From Linnemannia hyalina (lineage: Eukaryota; Mortierellomycota; Mortierellomycetes; Mortierellales; Mortierellaceae): 64,000 nucleotides of DNA. The notes below the pieces were generated by a model that saw only the letters and a program-made list of their open reading frames with translations, was not told the DNA's origin and made no database searches. A program made the position numbers and the translations under genes. Below, one piece after another: positions 23,133-33,154 of this stretch (position 1 is its first letter; every line of letters begins with the position of its first letter). The stretch is taken from assembly GCA_019671135.1 (NCBI GenBank), contig JAHRHY010000001.1, forward strand, positions 2,418,001-2,482,000. Direction: 5' to 3'.

Positions 23133-24047
23133 ATGAGTCACATCCCCACAGAAATACTATTCGCCATCGGCGAACGCCTGGACAGACGATCCCTTGTCAC
23201 TTGCCTTCAAGTATCGTTGGACTGGCACAATGCTTTTGTTCCTCTAGTCTGGGGAACAATTGGCAAGAAGGACTGGATTCATTGTGCCTTCTTTCTCAAG
23301 TCCAAGAATACGTTCTCAGATCCAGCCGAGAACAGGACCAGAGTCTATCGCTATCTCCAACATGTTCGCTCCTTGACGTGGCACAACAACCATGCGCTCT
23401 TAAGAGACTTGGTCTTTTCCCATGTCCCGCGACAGATGCACCTGGTGCAGCTCAGAAATGTCCTCCGGAGAACAGTCAACCTCTCTCACTTCTCATTAGT
23501 GATGGACACTCATGGCATCGAAGAGCCTGCTATCCGGTCTATCTTCCGATTGCTTCACAAATTGCCGTATCTTTCGAACCTTGAGATCGACCTGCCACTC
23601 CAAGGTTCGAAGGTTACCTGTAATGAACAGTATTTTCCGGTGTTTGCCAAACTGAAGGAGCTCAGGATTGCAGGACATTGGTACGAAGGATTCGAGACAC
23701 TGAGACCTGCGCCTACCACTGTTATTCCCTGGGTCCTCAAGTATCTGACGATCTATCGTCTCGACATGTCCTTTTTCCGATTCTGCCCCGACCTCGAGCA
23801 TTTGACAATTAATCCATCAGTCAACAACAACAGGGATTCCGAGACATTGGAAGTCAAGGAAGTGATTGTGGAACAGCTTCAAGGGTTGTCGAAACTGAGC
23901 ACCGTGGTTCTCAACGTGCGCTATAGCTTGGATGTGGATGTGGGAAAGATCGTGAAGGTCAAGGGAAGCGAGGACCAATGGACTTGTCCTGGTGTGAGCA
24001 AGCGTTTCTACACTCTTCGAGACGTGTTCGGTTTGACCCAATCGTGA
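23133..24047 (+). CDS. Short-class F-box protein (304 aa)
   Basis: Start at 23133 in CTCCCATG after a pyrimidine-rich leader. The N-terminal F-box includes IPTEILFAIGERL, SLVTCLQVSLDW and FVPLVWGTI. Family marks then follow: YLQHVRSLTWHNN, PRQMHLVQL, a VFAKLKELRI strand with GHWY, LDMSFFRFCPDLEHL, VKEVIVEQLQGL and the end LRDVFGLTQS. It is uninterrupted and the most regular member of this group, so it is likely functional. Role by family: substrate adaptor of an SCF ubiquitin ligase; the substrate is unknown. Confidence 0.86.
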   Translation: MSHIPTEILFAIGERLDRRSLVTCLQVSLDWHNAFVPLVWGTIGKKDWIHCAFFLKSKNTFSDPAENRTRVYRYLQHVRSLTWHNNHALLRDLVFSHVPRQMHLVQLRNVLRRTVNLSHFSLVMDTHGIEEPAIRSIFRLLHKLPYLSNLEIDLPLQGSKVTCNEQYFPVFAKLKELRIAGHWYEGFETLRPAPTTVIPWVLKYLTIYRLDMSFFRFCPDLEHLTINPSVNNNRDSETLEVKEVIVEQLQGLSKLSTVVLNVRYSLDVDVGKIVKVKGSEDQWTCPGVSKRFYTLRDVFGLTQS

Positions 24048-24989
24048 ACAATTACCGCCATTCATTTTTTTTTATTTTTTTCGCATTGTGGCCCATCAAA
24101 CTTCCCATTGCCAAGGAAAAGAATAAAATAAAAGTGCCTTAAACATGTGGTAAGCTGTGCCATGAGAATTGAAAGCAAGGCTTTGGTATCACATTAACAT
24201 GTGCGAGTGCATGCGCCTACTGTCTCTTGTATCTGTGCCTTGCGAATTGTTCTTTTTTTTTCGTGCCCTGTCTACATCTGGAATAAACTAGTACGCAGCG
24301 CTTCGATTCTTAGTATTTGCCCAATCCTCTCTTTTTTCTCTATTATTATGCCTTTTCTGCACTCCGTTCTTTGGGATACAAGCCGTCTCGTGGGCCTCAC
24401 GGCCCTCTCTCCCAAGTACAAATGTATTGAGGAGAGGGTGATGGATGGTAGGTAGGAGTCCTTTACATCAAATAAATGATTGGAGAAGGAAAAACAAAAC
24501 ACAGCGTGCATTAGCGCTGAATGGCGGCATGGATGCGTTGATTTTTTTAGGCTTACACGCGCCTTCCCCTACACCCTTTCCACCTCTTTCAATCCAAAAG
24601 TGAAGGAATAACAAAAGAAGAGGCGATGGTGTGAAAAGAAGCTGGGGGGATGGTGTCGTGGAATAGGGATAAAAGAAGAAAGTCGATGCGGTTGTACGCG
24701 ACTGATAAACAAGACTCGTTTTGATAGAGGACACGTTTTTCTTGAGACAAGAGGAGACTGGTTTTGTTCCCTTTGACATGTACATTCGAGTCTGACGTGT
24801 TTTTGTGAGGATCAGCGATCAACGATATGACGACGAAGCAGGTCACCAGGAGGGAGAGGTATAAATACTCCCTCATCTACAACTGCTCTTCCCACCTATA
24901 GAGGCTGGACATCGGATCGGATCAGCAAGTATTTTTCCTATACTGCTCAACATCGAGCATAGTAAATTCAACTAACTTATCAACGTCGG
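24048..24989. other. Intergenic with an orphan TATA box
   Basis: No supported gene. TATAAATA at 24860-24867 (plus strand) lies about 130 bp before the short F-box relic and may be its old promoter, although that relic lacks an F-box. Confidence 0.4.
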
Positions 24990-25221
24990 CAGGGGTCCTG
25001 AGAGCTCGGCGATCAAGGACGTGATTGTGGAGCAGATTCAAAGCTTGCCAAGACTGAACATCGTGATTTCTATTTGGACGTTGGCTGGAAGGAAAATGTG
25101 CGCACTATCGTCAAGGTCGCAAGGAGTGACACGCAGTGGACACACGTTGCTATCTCTCCTGGAAAGACTGTGAATCAGGATGTGTTTACTCTTCAGGACG
25201 CGCTTGTCTTCTCCCAACCGT
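24990..25221 (+). pseudogene. C-terminal fragment of a short-class F-box gene
   Basis: Begins with PESSAIKDVIVEQIQSLPRL, matching the VKEVIVEQLQGL block of the intact gene at 23133. It then changes frame to VRTIVKVARSDTQWT and VNQDVFTLQDALVF before a stop. Only the last quarter of the gene remains and it has at least one frame break. Confidence 0.75.
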
Positions 25222-25564
25222 AGCGCGGGTCGTATCTCCTTTTACTTTCTTCAGGGACAAAGATAAAAATAAACGCACACCTTGGAGATTTCCAGGTGTG
25301 GAGAAGTGTGGTACAATTTAAAGCCAGGCTTGGACACAATAGCTAGACGCGTCAATTGTCTTCAATGTCTGTGTCTTGTCCAGTTCTTTGTTCCAAGCCT
25401 TGATCACAGTTGAGGCGATCAGTGCGCGGATTGTGCGCAAAAAAAAATCTCCACATCAGTGCCAAGACCTTTTCTCTATCCCCCTCACTGTTCCTCATCT
25501 TTTCCTTTTCTCTCGTCTTCTTTTTCTCATTTCACACTTGTCTTCATCCGAAAACAACAACAAC

Positions 25565-26512
25565 ATGCCTCATATTCCAACTGAAGTCTTGCTCACCATC
25601 GGTGAGCTCCTTGACGGACGATCCCTAGCCGCCTGTCTTCAAGTCGCCCGGGACTGGTACGACGCCCTGTGCCCTTTCGTCTGGACAACAATTTCGGAGC
25701 GGCAATGGACCAACTACACCTTCCCGCCCGTCTCTTGGATACCACTCATCAACGACAATGGCCATCTCATCGCATCTCAAGAACAACGAAAAGCCAAGAT
25801 TGACTGGGGCCTTCAGCAGACACGCTACCTCACTTTTTACAACAATAATGCGCTCGCGAAGAAGCTACCTTGGTATAAGAGTAGCCGGCTCCCTCGTCAG
25901 ATATTGATGATTCAGCTCGTTCATGTCGTTCAGAGGACACTCAACTTAGTGCGGTTCTCGCTGGTCATGATGTACCACGGCCCTGACGATGTTAACCTGG
26001 CAACGATGCTCGAGTTGCTCCACCAGAAGCCAATGCTGGAGGCTGTCGAGATCGATCTGCCATACCGGACGCGACTTGTCCCAATTAAACATCACTTCCA
26101 GTTGTTCGCCAGGCTGAAGGAACTCAAGATCGGGGGAGACTGGTACCGAGGCGTCAAAACTCTTGGGTTTACGCCTGACAATATCACGCCCTGGAAGTTG
26201 AAGCATCTGACGATCGACCGTCTCGACATGTCCTTTTTCCGATTCTGCCCCAGCCTCGAGCGTTTAACATTCAGTTCTTCCATCAACGGTTACAGGGATC
26301 CCGAGAGCTTGGAAGTCAGGGAAGTGATTATGGAACAGCTGCGACAGTTGATCAAGTTAGTGACTTTTATCTTTGAGGAGAACTACCACCACCCCGAATA
26401 CGAGTACAAGATCCAGCAGGAGAAAACAGGAACTGGAGAGGATCGATGGGCGTTGACATCTGATGATGTCGTGAGAACCTACTCTCTGGTCCAGTTGCTC
26501 CACATGATATGA
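25565..26512 (+). CDS. Short-class F-box protein (315 aa)
   Basis: Start at 25565 in CAACAACATG; an upstream in-frame extension runs through the pyrimidine-rich leader and is rejected. F-box: IPTEVLLTIGELL, SLAACLQVARDW, LCPFVWTTI. Later marks: LTFYNNNALAKKL, PRQILMIQL, VEIDLPYRTRLVPI, FARLKELKIGGDWY, LTIDRLDMSFFRFCPSLERL and VREVIMEQLRQL. The C-terminus diverges from its paralogues (TYSLVQLLHMI in place of LRDVFGL). Intact frame, likely functional; the substrate is unknown. Confidence 0.86.
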   Translation: MPHIPTEVLLTIGELLDGRSLAACLQVARDWYDALCPFVWTTISERQWTNYTFPPVSWIPLINDNGHLIASQEQRKAKIDWGLQQTRYLTFYNNNALAKKLPWYKSSRLPRQILMIQLVHVVQRTLNLVRFSLVMMYHGPDDVNLATMLELLHQKPMLEAVEIDLPYRTRLVPIKHHFQLFARLKELKIGGDWYRGVKTLGFTPDNITPWKLKHLTIDRLDMSFFRFCPSLERLTFSSSINGYRDPESLEVREVIMEQLRQLIKLVTFIFEENYHHPEYEYKIQQEKTGTGEDRWALTSDDVVRTYSLVQLLHMI

Positions 26513-27092
26513 GGTGAGGTCTCACAGCTTATTCTCAGTCTCCCTTTGTTTTGTTCAAGGACCCACATGCTCATCCTCCACTTTTCCTTTGTATTTTTGA
26601 GCTCGTTGTCGTTAGACAATTTTTTTCGTTCCTTAACTTTCACCTTCACCTTTGTCTATCAAAATAATATACTCGTCATGAAAAAAAGTAGTAATCGCAA
26701 GTGACATGCAAGAATGAGAGAGAATGTGTGCACAAGATTTTTTTTTACTCTGCGGCTGCGTGAGGAAACGACGAATGTGCGGTCATCGAACTTTTGTCTC
26801 TGTGGGAACTGATCAACAGTGATGATCAGCGATGACATTCCACTGACGATCACTACTTAAATGCGGAACGCGTTAAAATGACGCGTCGGAAATAAAATCG
26901 GTCCCAAAAAAATTGTAATAGAAGTACATCAAGGAAAAGGAAGTGGGATGGTCATTTTCTCTTTGTTCACTGGCCCAATCATCGTTCCAAGATGTAGAGA
27001 GAGAGCATACGAGGAGAATAATCGCCCTGGTATCTAAAACCAAACTAGCGATTGCTGACATAAGGATAAGTTGGTGAAAACAATACCGTTTA
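26513..27092. other. Intergenic between convergent F-box genes
   Basis: 3' flanks of the plus-strand gene ending at 26512 and the minus-strand gene ending at 27093. AT-rich, no supported gene. Confidence 0.4.
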
Positions 27093-29120
27093 TTAAAACC
27101 AGGTTATTGAAGGGCCATCTAGGCGCGAGTTCTTTGGAAACAGACGATGAAGTTCATTCCGGGGGCGGTGGTCGATAGGGTACTCGAATGACAACCTCTC
27201 CAACTCTGGAAAACACGCAACACTAAAATAGCCATCCATCTCCTTGACCATGTTCCTCACATCCACTATCAGTCCCAGATTCTGCAGCTCCTTTGCGAGT
27301 CTCACATCCTCCTTGGCCTTGGAGGCAGGTGTCAACTTTTTCAGTCCCCCCTTCGCCTTTCGTTCAGTCTCTAGTCGCGTTTCTTCTGTCTCCTTGGAGC
27401 TCCACTCTGACATCTCTTCCTGACGCTTCTTGCGTGACCAAGAGTCTCGACCAGAGGGAACTATCCAGTTCATCTCGTAGACCTCGCAGTTGGGGCCTTG
27501 ACAGAGGTAGTAATCCTCAATCCTGAGTCGTTTCAATGATCGGAGTCTTGACAGTAGACAGATCCCGCCGTAGAGTTTGAGAGAAAGGCTAGGAATGTAG
27601 GACCTGCGGCTAGCGTCGACACACACCGAGGGGCACGTAATGAAAAGGTCCTCGAGATTAGGGCAAACCCTGGAGATGTATCCAAAGATGATCCGGCTCT
27701 GGACAGGGTCTGTCATGGGGATGACGTCTAGGTGGGCATTGATCTCGAACTGAAGGGTCTTTAAGTTCCTGCATTGCCAGACCTCAAGTTTTCTGGACGA
27801 TTCTGCTGGGTCGGGGACGATATTTGAGTTACAGGGATTACTGCTGTGAAAGCAGAGGCTGCCAAAGGTACGTCGCCCAAAAAGGTCCATGTCCTTGATC
27901 AAGAATGCAGATCTGATGACCCGAAGATGAACGAGGTGAGGTGAGTTGCAAAGGTATTTGTGGATGAGCGTGGGTACAGACTGTAGTTCCAGTTGATGCC
28001 AACGAGAGCCATGGTGACTGCAATGCAGCTCCAGTTTTGTGACAACATTCGTAGTGGACTCCAAGGATTGGAGTAAACTCGGTTGGACATTGAGACCCCA
28101 AAGAGACCATTCCGAGGAGATGGCTTGCACGGCTAGCATGGCTTCCATCTCGCTAGAGCTCAAGGATCTATTCTTGTGGGAGAAGTGAGTCGATTCCAGT
28201 CTGTAGGGGAGGGTTGGAAGGTAGTTCAGGAGGTCGGTCCAGATGCGGGGCCATCTTGGCTCCATATCGATCAGTTTAAGCTCCTTGAGATGGGGGGTCG
28301 TTGTCAGGAGGATCATGAGCTTGGCAAGGTCGAGGTCGAGACCCTCAAGAATAAGTGACCTAAGAGCCAGTTCCTGTTTGTCTTCCTGCTGCTGCTGGTG
28401 CTGGCCAAAGGTGGTGGTGTTGGATGACTGTTGTTGCTCAAGAGGTTCCAGAGTGATCTTGAGGTGGATGTTGGCCCGGCATTTGGCATGAAAAGATTCC
28501 AAAAGTGGACAGAGAGCCAAGATCCTTGTCAGCGAGAAGGCAGACCAATGCCCGCGGCAGAAAGTCAAGTTGATGGTCGTCAACGAAGTAGGGAAGGGAA
28601 ATTGGTCAAAGGTGGTGCCCGAGAGCTTTGTCGTGACGAGATCCAGATGCTGCAGAGGGACACTCTTGTGAAAGAAGAACTGACACGTCGTTCCTCCTGC
28701 TGGTGACCGACTAACATCCTGCTGTCCCTGCTCCTGGTTATTGTTGTTGTTGCACCCGTTCAGTTGCTGTTGATAATCGACCTCAAGTTGTCGAAGTGCA
28801 TCCAGGAGCAAGAGCTCTGCAGGATGGTTGGTGAACTGATTATGACAGATGAACCGTCCTGCCCCGGGAAGGGTGGCAAGGGCTACACTGAGTCTGTTAG
28901 GGCTCCACTCCGAGTACCAAACGACCTCACGGACCATCACATTCTGGACGGTGTGGAGCCAGAGACGACTGACGGGGGCGACGGACTGACGGAGGGTGTC
29001 ATCGGAGAGGTAGGAGAAGATTATGATCAAGATCTCAGGTAGACACAAGGGGGAGAGGGTGAGGGTCGAGCGACGGTGTTGTTGGTTCCTGCCAAGTCGT
29101 ACTGATAGCGAGCGTAGCAT
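27093..29120 (-). CDS. Long-class F-box/leucine-rich repeat protein (675 aa)
   Basis: Start placed at 29120 (MLRSLSVRLG); the frame stays open upstream to 29558 through leader-like low-complexity DNA, which I do not include. F-box at about 27-65: LPEILIIIFSYLSDDT ... SVAPVSRLWL. This is followed by WYSEW and a series of leucine-rich repeats. Long-class marks: HKYLCNSPHLVHLRV, VWQCRNLKTLQFE, IIFGYISRVCPNLEDLF, GGICLLSRLRSLKRLRI, MNWIVPSG, then a charged segment and ELQNLGLIVDVRNMVKEMDG with a FPELERLSFEYP end. Predicted SCF-type substrate receptor; the target is unknown. Intact, unlike its homologues at 15974, 36330 and 40930. Confidence 0.85.
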   Translation of the reverse strand: MLRSLSVRLGRNQQHRRSTLTLSPLCLPEILIIIFSYLSDDTLRQSVAPVSRLWLHTVQNVMVREVVWYSEWSPNRLSVALATLPGAGRFICHNQFTNHPAELLLLDALRQLEVDYQQQLNGCNNNNNQEQGQQDVSRSPAGGTTCQFFFHKSVPLQHLDLVTTKLSGTTFDQFPFPTSLTTINLTFCRGHWSAFSLTRILALCPLLESFHAKCRANIHLKITLEPLEQQQSSNTTTFGQHQQQQEDKQELALRSLILEGLDLDLAKLMILLTTTPHLKELKLIDMEPRWPRIWTDLLNYLPTLPYRLESTHFSHKNRSLSSSEMEAMLAVQAISSEWSLWGLNVQPSLLQSLESTTNVVTKLELHCSHHGSRWHQLELQSVPTLIHKYLCNSPHLVHLRVIRSAFLIKDMDLFGRRTFGSLCFHSSNPCNSNIVPDPAESSRKLEVWQCRNLKTLQFEINAHLDVIPMTDPVQSRIIFGYISRVCPNLEDLFITCPSVCVDASRRSYIPSLSLKLYGGICLLSRLRSLKRLRIEDYYLCQGPNCEVYEMNWIVPSGRDSWSRKKRQEEMSEWSSKETEETRLETERKAKGGLKKLTPASKAKEDVRLAKELQNLGLIVDVRNMVKEMDGYFSVACFPELERLSFEYPIDHRPRNELHRLFPKNSRLDGPSITWF

Positions 29121-29990
29121 TTTCTCTCTGTATTTTTTGTGAATATAAGAGAGTGTTGGATGGTGTAAGAGAAGGGAAAAAGGAGAAGGGATGAGGATGA
29201 AGGGGATGAAGGAGGGAAAGTGAGAAGATGGGGTGGGAGGGAAAGAAGAGAAAGAAGAAAGAAAAGGACCTTTGTCTTTTTTTGTGCGACCCCTTTTTAA
29301 TTTGCTCACGTCGGTCATGTGAGCCGACGCATCTTTTTTTTTAAAATTACTTTGCCATCGATGGTCGACCAAGGCAAAGCAAACGTGAGCTGTCTGTTTA
29401 GGAGATGGGCCAGATCTCGCCTCAAAGAAGGATGACCGGCGGGAGTCATTACTACCTTCAAATGACCCGAGCATCCTCCTCCAGAATAGGGCCCAATAGA
29501 CGTTGCACAAAGGATATCCAGGCATATGTACTTGCCACCCCCAAATAAAAGTGCGCACTATGACGTTCCATTTTTTTTGTTTATGTTTTCCATTTTGTTA
29601 CCATAGCTTATAACGTAACTCTCAACGTCAATGGCCTTCGGCTCAGCCTCGCCTCCACTCCGTACTACTCTTGCAAGAAAAAAGACTAAGACATGTAAAA
29701 TCGTGTACCTGCCTATGTTTTGGTACTTGCATTTTTTTTTGTGGTTCCAATAGCGGTGCATTGTTGCACATCAAAGATGAACCTGCGTTTCTATCTTTGT
29801 CTTCCATCTTTGGAAGCTACATGCCCGTTCACTTGCTGGTTGTCTCCTCCTGGCTGGATAGGGTCATATGCCAACCTCGTAAAACAAGAACAGCAAAAAA
29901 GAGCGCCTTGACTTGGTGGTCTCCAGATTTTCTTCCTCATTCAGATCAATTTTTTTGACTCACATTTCAATCAACACTTTCGACTAGATC
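29121..29990. other. Divergent intergenic region
   Basis: Leader and promoter of the minus-strand gene ending upstream at 29120, and the leader of the plus-strand F-box relic. The open frames here have compositional bias only. Confidence 0.4.
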
Positions 29991-30900
29991 ATGCATACCA
30001 AGGACATCAACATTGTTGACAATGTCCCTACTGAAGTCATCCTCAAGTTCGCTCCTTACCTCGACAGATCCACCCTCTTCAAAGCACTCCGCGTCTGTCG
30101 GTGATGGTCCGAGATCCTAGGCCATCTCTCCTGGTCTCACATTGTTAAGACCGAGTGGCACCTCCCTTACTTCCCTATCCAACAACAGAACAGCGAATAC
30201 ATCTCCACCTTAAACGACTCTCTTCTGTCGCCATTCCTCCAGTATGTCCAAATCCTCGAATGGTACAACAATCTCTCCTTACTCCCTACCGGCATCGTCA
30301 CCAACCCTCAGATCTAGATCCCGATCGCAAGGCTGGCTCACATCCTCGCGATGACTCCCAACTTGACGAGGTTCTAGTTGCGAATGGTCGGAGACCACCC
30401 GGACCCGTCCCTATTTGATTCGATCCGCAATCTCCTGCACCTCAAGAATCTCGACATTGATCTCCCTGCTCAGCCCACCCAAGCCCTTCTCCAAACCTTG
30501 TTCCCTCTCTTTGCACGTCTCGATGAACCCATCCTCGACAGATACTGGTACTCGAACATCTATGAGAAGGACAAGTCAGCATTCACCCTGTTTCATACCA
30601 ACGAGAAGCAGCAATGGAAGATCAAGTAGATGACCATTGACTCCATCAACGTCCCCTTGATCCAACACTGCTCTGCCCTTGAGGAGCTGCGGATCTTCAA
30701 CCCAAGACAACGAACTATTGCTCAGGCATGCTGCGTCCGACACGGTCGCCTGGAAACTCCGCAAGCCCTCAGCTCTTAAAACTCTCGATATCTATTGTGC
30801 AGATAGGGCGACATCCTATAGTTTCAAGATTCATGATGCGAGTAGCGAGGATGTCTTCAGACCGCATTTGCTGTTGTGTTGGGAGTCCCAGAAGTGGTAG
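29991..30900 (+). pseudogene. Short-class F-box gene with four in-frame stops
   Basis: From ATG at 29991 one frame reads as an F-box protein (VPTEVILKFAPYLDRSTLFKALRVC) but is interrupted by TGA at 30102 and TAG at 30315, 30375 and 30627, without any frame change over more than 600 bases. Family marks persist: LQYVQILEWYNN, LDIDLPAQPTQALLQTLFPLFARLDE, YWYSN and LIQHCSALEELRIF. A frame change near 30770 then leads to FKIHDASSEDVFRPHLL, matching the end of the gene at 32054 (FKIHDADGVHSERPH). By alignment the stops replace residues such as Leu and Ser in different contexts, so one directional mutation process does not explain them. Recent pseudogene is the simplest reading. Confidence 0.78.
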
Positions 30901-32053
30901 TCTACTCAGGATATCAGTGCTTTGTTTTGAAGGAAGGCAACGGGGAAGTGTAAAAACAGGTGAGAGAATTCCTCTAATGCGAGGGTGAGAAGGAGCACTT
31001 TCATTACTTTTCCTGGTTTTTGTTCCGTAAAGATAATACGCAAATAAAAGGGCCAGTGGCGATTACACCATCATCTAGGTTAATAGTTTCATGCACTTCA
31101 AAGAGCCCCGAGACTATCAAGTGGCGCAAGGAGAACAGACCCCGACGTTGGTGATTCTTGAGTAATGACAATATTTCAAAATGTTTAAAAACCCTAGCGT
31201 GAAATTCCAACCTAGGTCGTAGATGATATGCTTGGCATCCACAGTCAACTCCCCTGGCTGTTTTTTTTTCTCTGTCTCAAAGTGACATACAGGGATGCAT
31301 TTGTTGTAAGGAGCAAATGATGCACTGCCTTTTTCCTCCATAGACTGGTGTTACAAGACGCTAGGACCTTCCACGATTAGGGTAGATGAACATGGGCATT
31401 GTAGCGAAAGGGGTCAGTGGTTGTTAGTGATTGCTCGAGTCCAGTTGAAAAAAAAAAAGAAAAAAGGTCCTTAACTTTTTTGAATGCGTGAATAGAATTA
31501 AGCCAGAGAGAGGCGAATGAATGCATGATTGTGATGGAATGAACATAGTGATCTCCTCTCATAAATGGTGCAAGGATTAGCGAGAAAACTGAAGAACGCC
31601 ACTAAAACAAGGTTGGCAGTCACGAGCCACGGGTGCTTCACAAAAAATGGGAGGCGTGAAGGATGAGGTGGGGGGCAGATGCATACATCAACTTGAATCA
31701 GTTACACTTTGTTACCTTTCACGTGTGGAAAAAAGCCGCCCCTGATGGCCAAAGGACAAGCTCGTTTTCTTGTTGATCGATCTAACAACATATCTTTCAG
31801 TCGATGCCATCACACAAAGGCCTTTGTGAAATTTTTTCTTCGCATCAGTTCAGTAGGCGGCATTGCCTTTTTTCTCGCCTCCTCTCAGGCGCATTTTTCT
31901 TTTATCTCATGCTTTTTTACCCCTTCACCTCCTTCTTTCTTACTTTCTTCCTTCTTTCTTTCTCTCTTCCATTCTTTCGTTTGTCATCTCTAAGCACCAA
32001 TTCGTCACCTCCCACTTGAACCTACCTGACGACCAAGAACCGATTTCATCGCC
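30901..32053. other. Intergenic and leader of the next F-box gene
   Basis: No supported gene. A pyrimidine-rich leader occupies about 31880-32050. Confidence 0.4.
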
Positions 32054-32911
32054 ATGGTCCAACTTCCCAACGAAATCATAATCGCCATTGGTCGGTACCT
32101 TACCCGACACTCGATCCTTAACTCAGTAATGGTGTGCCATCAATGGCATCAAGTACTGGGACCCTTCCTATGGTCCTTCATTTTCAAGAAGGCATGGCAC
32201 CACCCTCGCTTCGCTATCAAGTTCTACTCAGCCAGAAGCGATTCCAGTTTGGCTCCCTACCTCCACCACGTCAAACTCTTCGAATGGCACAACAACCACT
32301 CTTTGATTTCCAGAAGAGCAATCTCCGAGAGCCAAGCTCGAGACCAAATCCCGACCGTCAGACTAGGGCTCCTTATCTCCATGATGTCAAACCTTGACAT
32401 CTTACTGCTCCGAGCTGAATCTCAGGGAGCCGACTCTGCTCTTTTCGAGGCGATGCGCGGTCTCCAGCACCTCAGGGTCCTTAAGGTCAACATCCACGAA
32501 GGCGATGAGGACCTGGTCCCTATTGAGAGCATGTTCCCACTCTTTTCTCGCCTTGACGAACTCTGCCTCGAAGGATCCTGGTACCGGCGCGAAAACATCC
32601 CAGTCCTTGGTCTGAACGCGGCCGAAAAATGGAAAATGAAAAGACTGACCGTCAGCCCTCAAGACGCGCGGCTGGCCCGCCACTGCCCAGACTTGGAGCA
32701 CCTTCGCCTTCTCCCGCGGGTCCTCTCGATGAAGGGGAAGATGGGAGCCCTATCGAATTTGATGATGTGGGAACTGCTGGCTCCGGGAGGCCTCAAGGGT
32801 CTAATTGTTCATGCTCGTTTGTTGAAGAGGTGCTTCGCCTTCAAAATCCATGACGCTGACGGTGTCCATTCCGAAAGGCCACATAAGGTGCTGAGTCCCG
32901 AGAAAAAGTAG
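32054..32911 (+). CDS. Short-class F-box protein (285 aa)
   Basis: Start at 32054 in TCGCCATGG. F-box: LPNEIIIAIGRYL, SILNSVMVCHQW, LGPFLWSFI. Leucine-rich part: YLHHVKLFEWHNNHSLI, ARDQIPTVRLGLL, LRVLKVNIHEGDEDLVPIE, PLFSRLDELCLEGSWY, KMKRLTVSPQDARLARHCPDLEHL. It differs from the 20-26 kb trio at its end (GLIVHARLLKRCFAFKIHDADG) and shares that end with the relic at 29991, so these two form a subgroup. Intact and probably functional; role as SCF substrate adaptor by family. Confidence 0.84.
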   Translation: MVQLPNEIIIAIGRYLTRHSILNSVMVCHQWHQVLGPFLWSFIFKKAWHHPRFAIKFYSARSDSSLAPYLHHVKLFEWHNNHSLISRRAISESQARDQIPTVRLGLLISMMSNLDILLLRAESQGADSALFEAMRGLQHLRVLKVNIHEGDEDLVPIESMFPLFSRLDELCLEGSWYRRENIPVLGLNAAEKWKMKRLTVSPQDARLARHCPDLEHLRLLPRVLSMKGKMGALSNLMMWELLAPGGLKGLIVHARLLKRCFAFKIHDADGVHSERPHKVLSPEKK

Positions 32912-33154
32912 TGGTGGTCTTCCGGAGACATTGTCGCTCTGTTGTGAGTCGAGCTTGTACTCAAGAACACCAAGTTTTTTCATGACAAGCAATAAACGAC
33001 TTCTACATTGATTGTCCCAATTTGCTACATGTTTTTTCTACCTCATACTTTCATCTTTTATTTTTCCTTTGGTTGTGATAGGAGATGGGGCGAGTGTTGC
33101 AAGAAAAAGGGGGCCCATTAATGATGAAAATGTCTCAAGCTAAAAAAACACCTC

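Noticed and set aside
29121..29558. N-terminal extension of the long F-box protein on the minus strand
   Set aside because: Low-complexity, leader-like sequence before the F-box; the start at 29120 agrees with paralogue layout.
29991..30900. Repeat-induced point mutation as the cause of the stops
   Set aside because: By alignment the stops need changes of several kinds (for example Leu to TAG, Ser to TAG), not only C-to-T.
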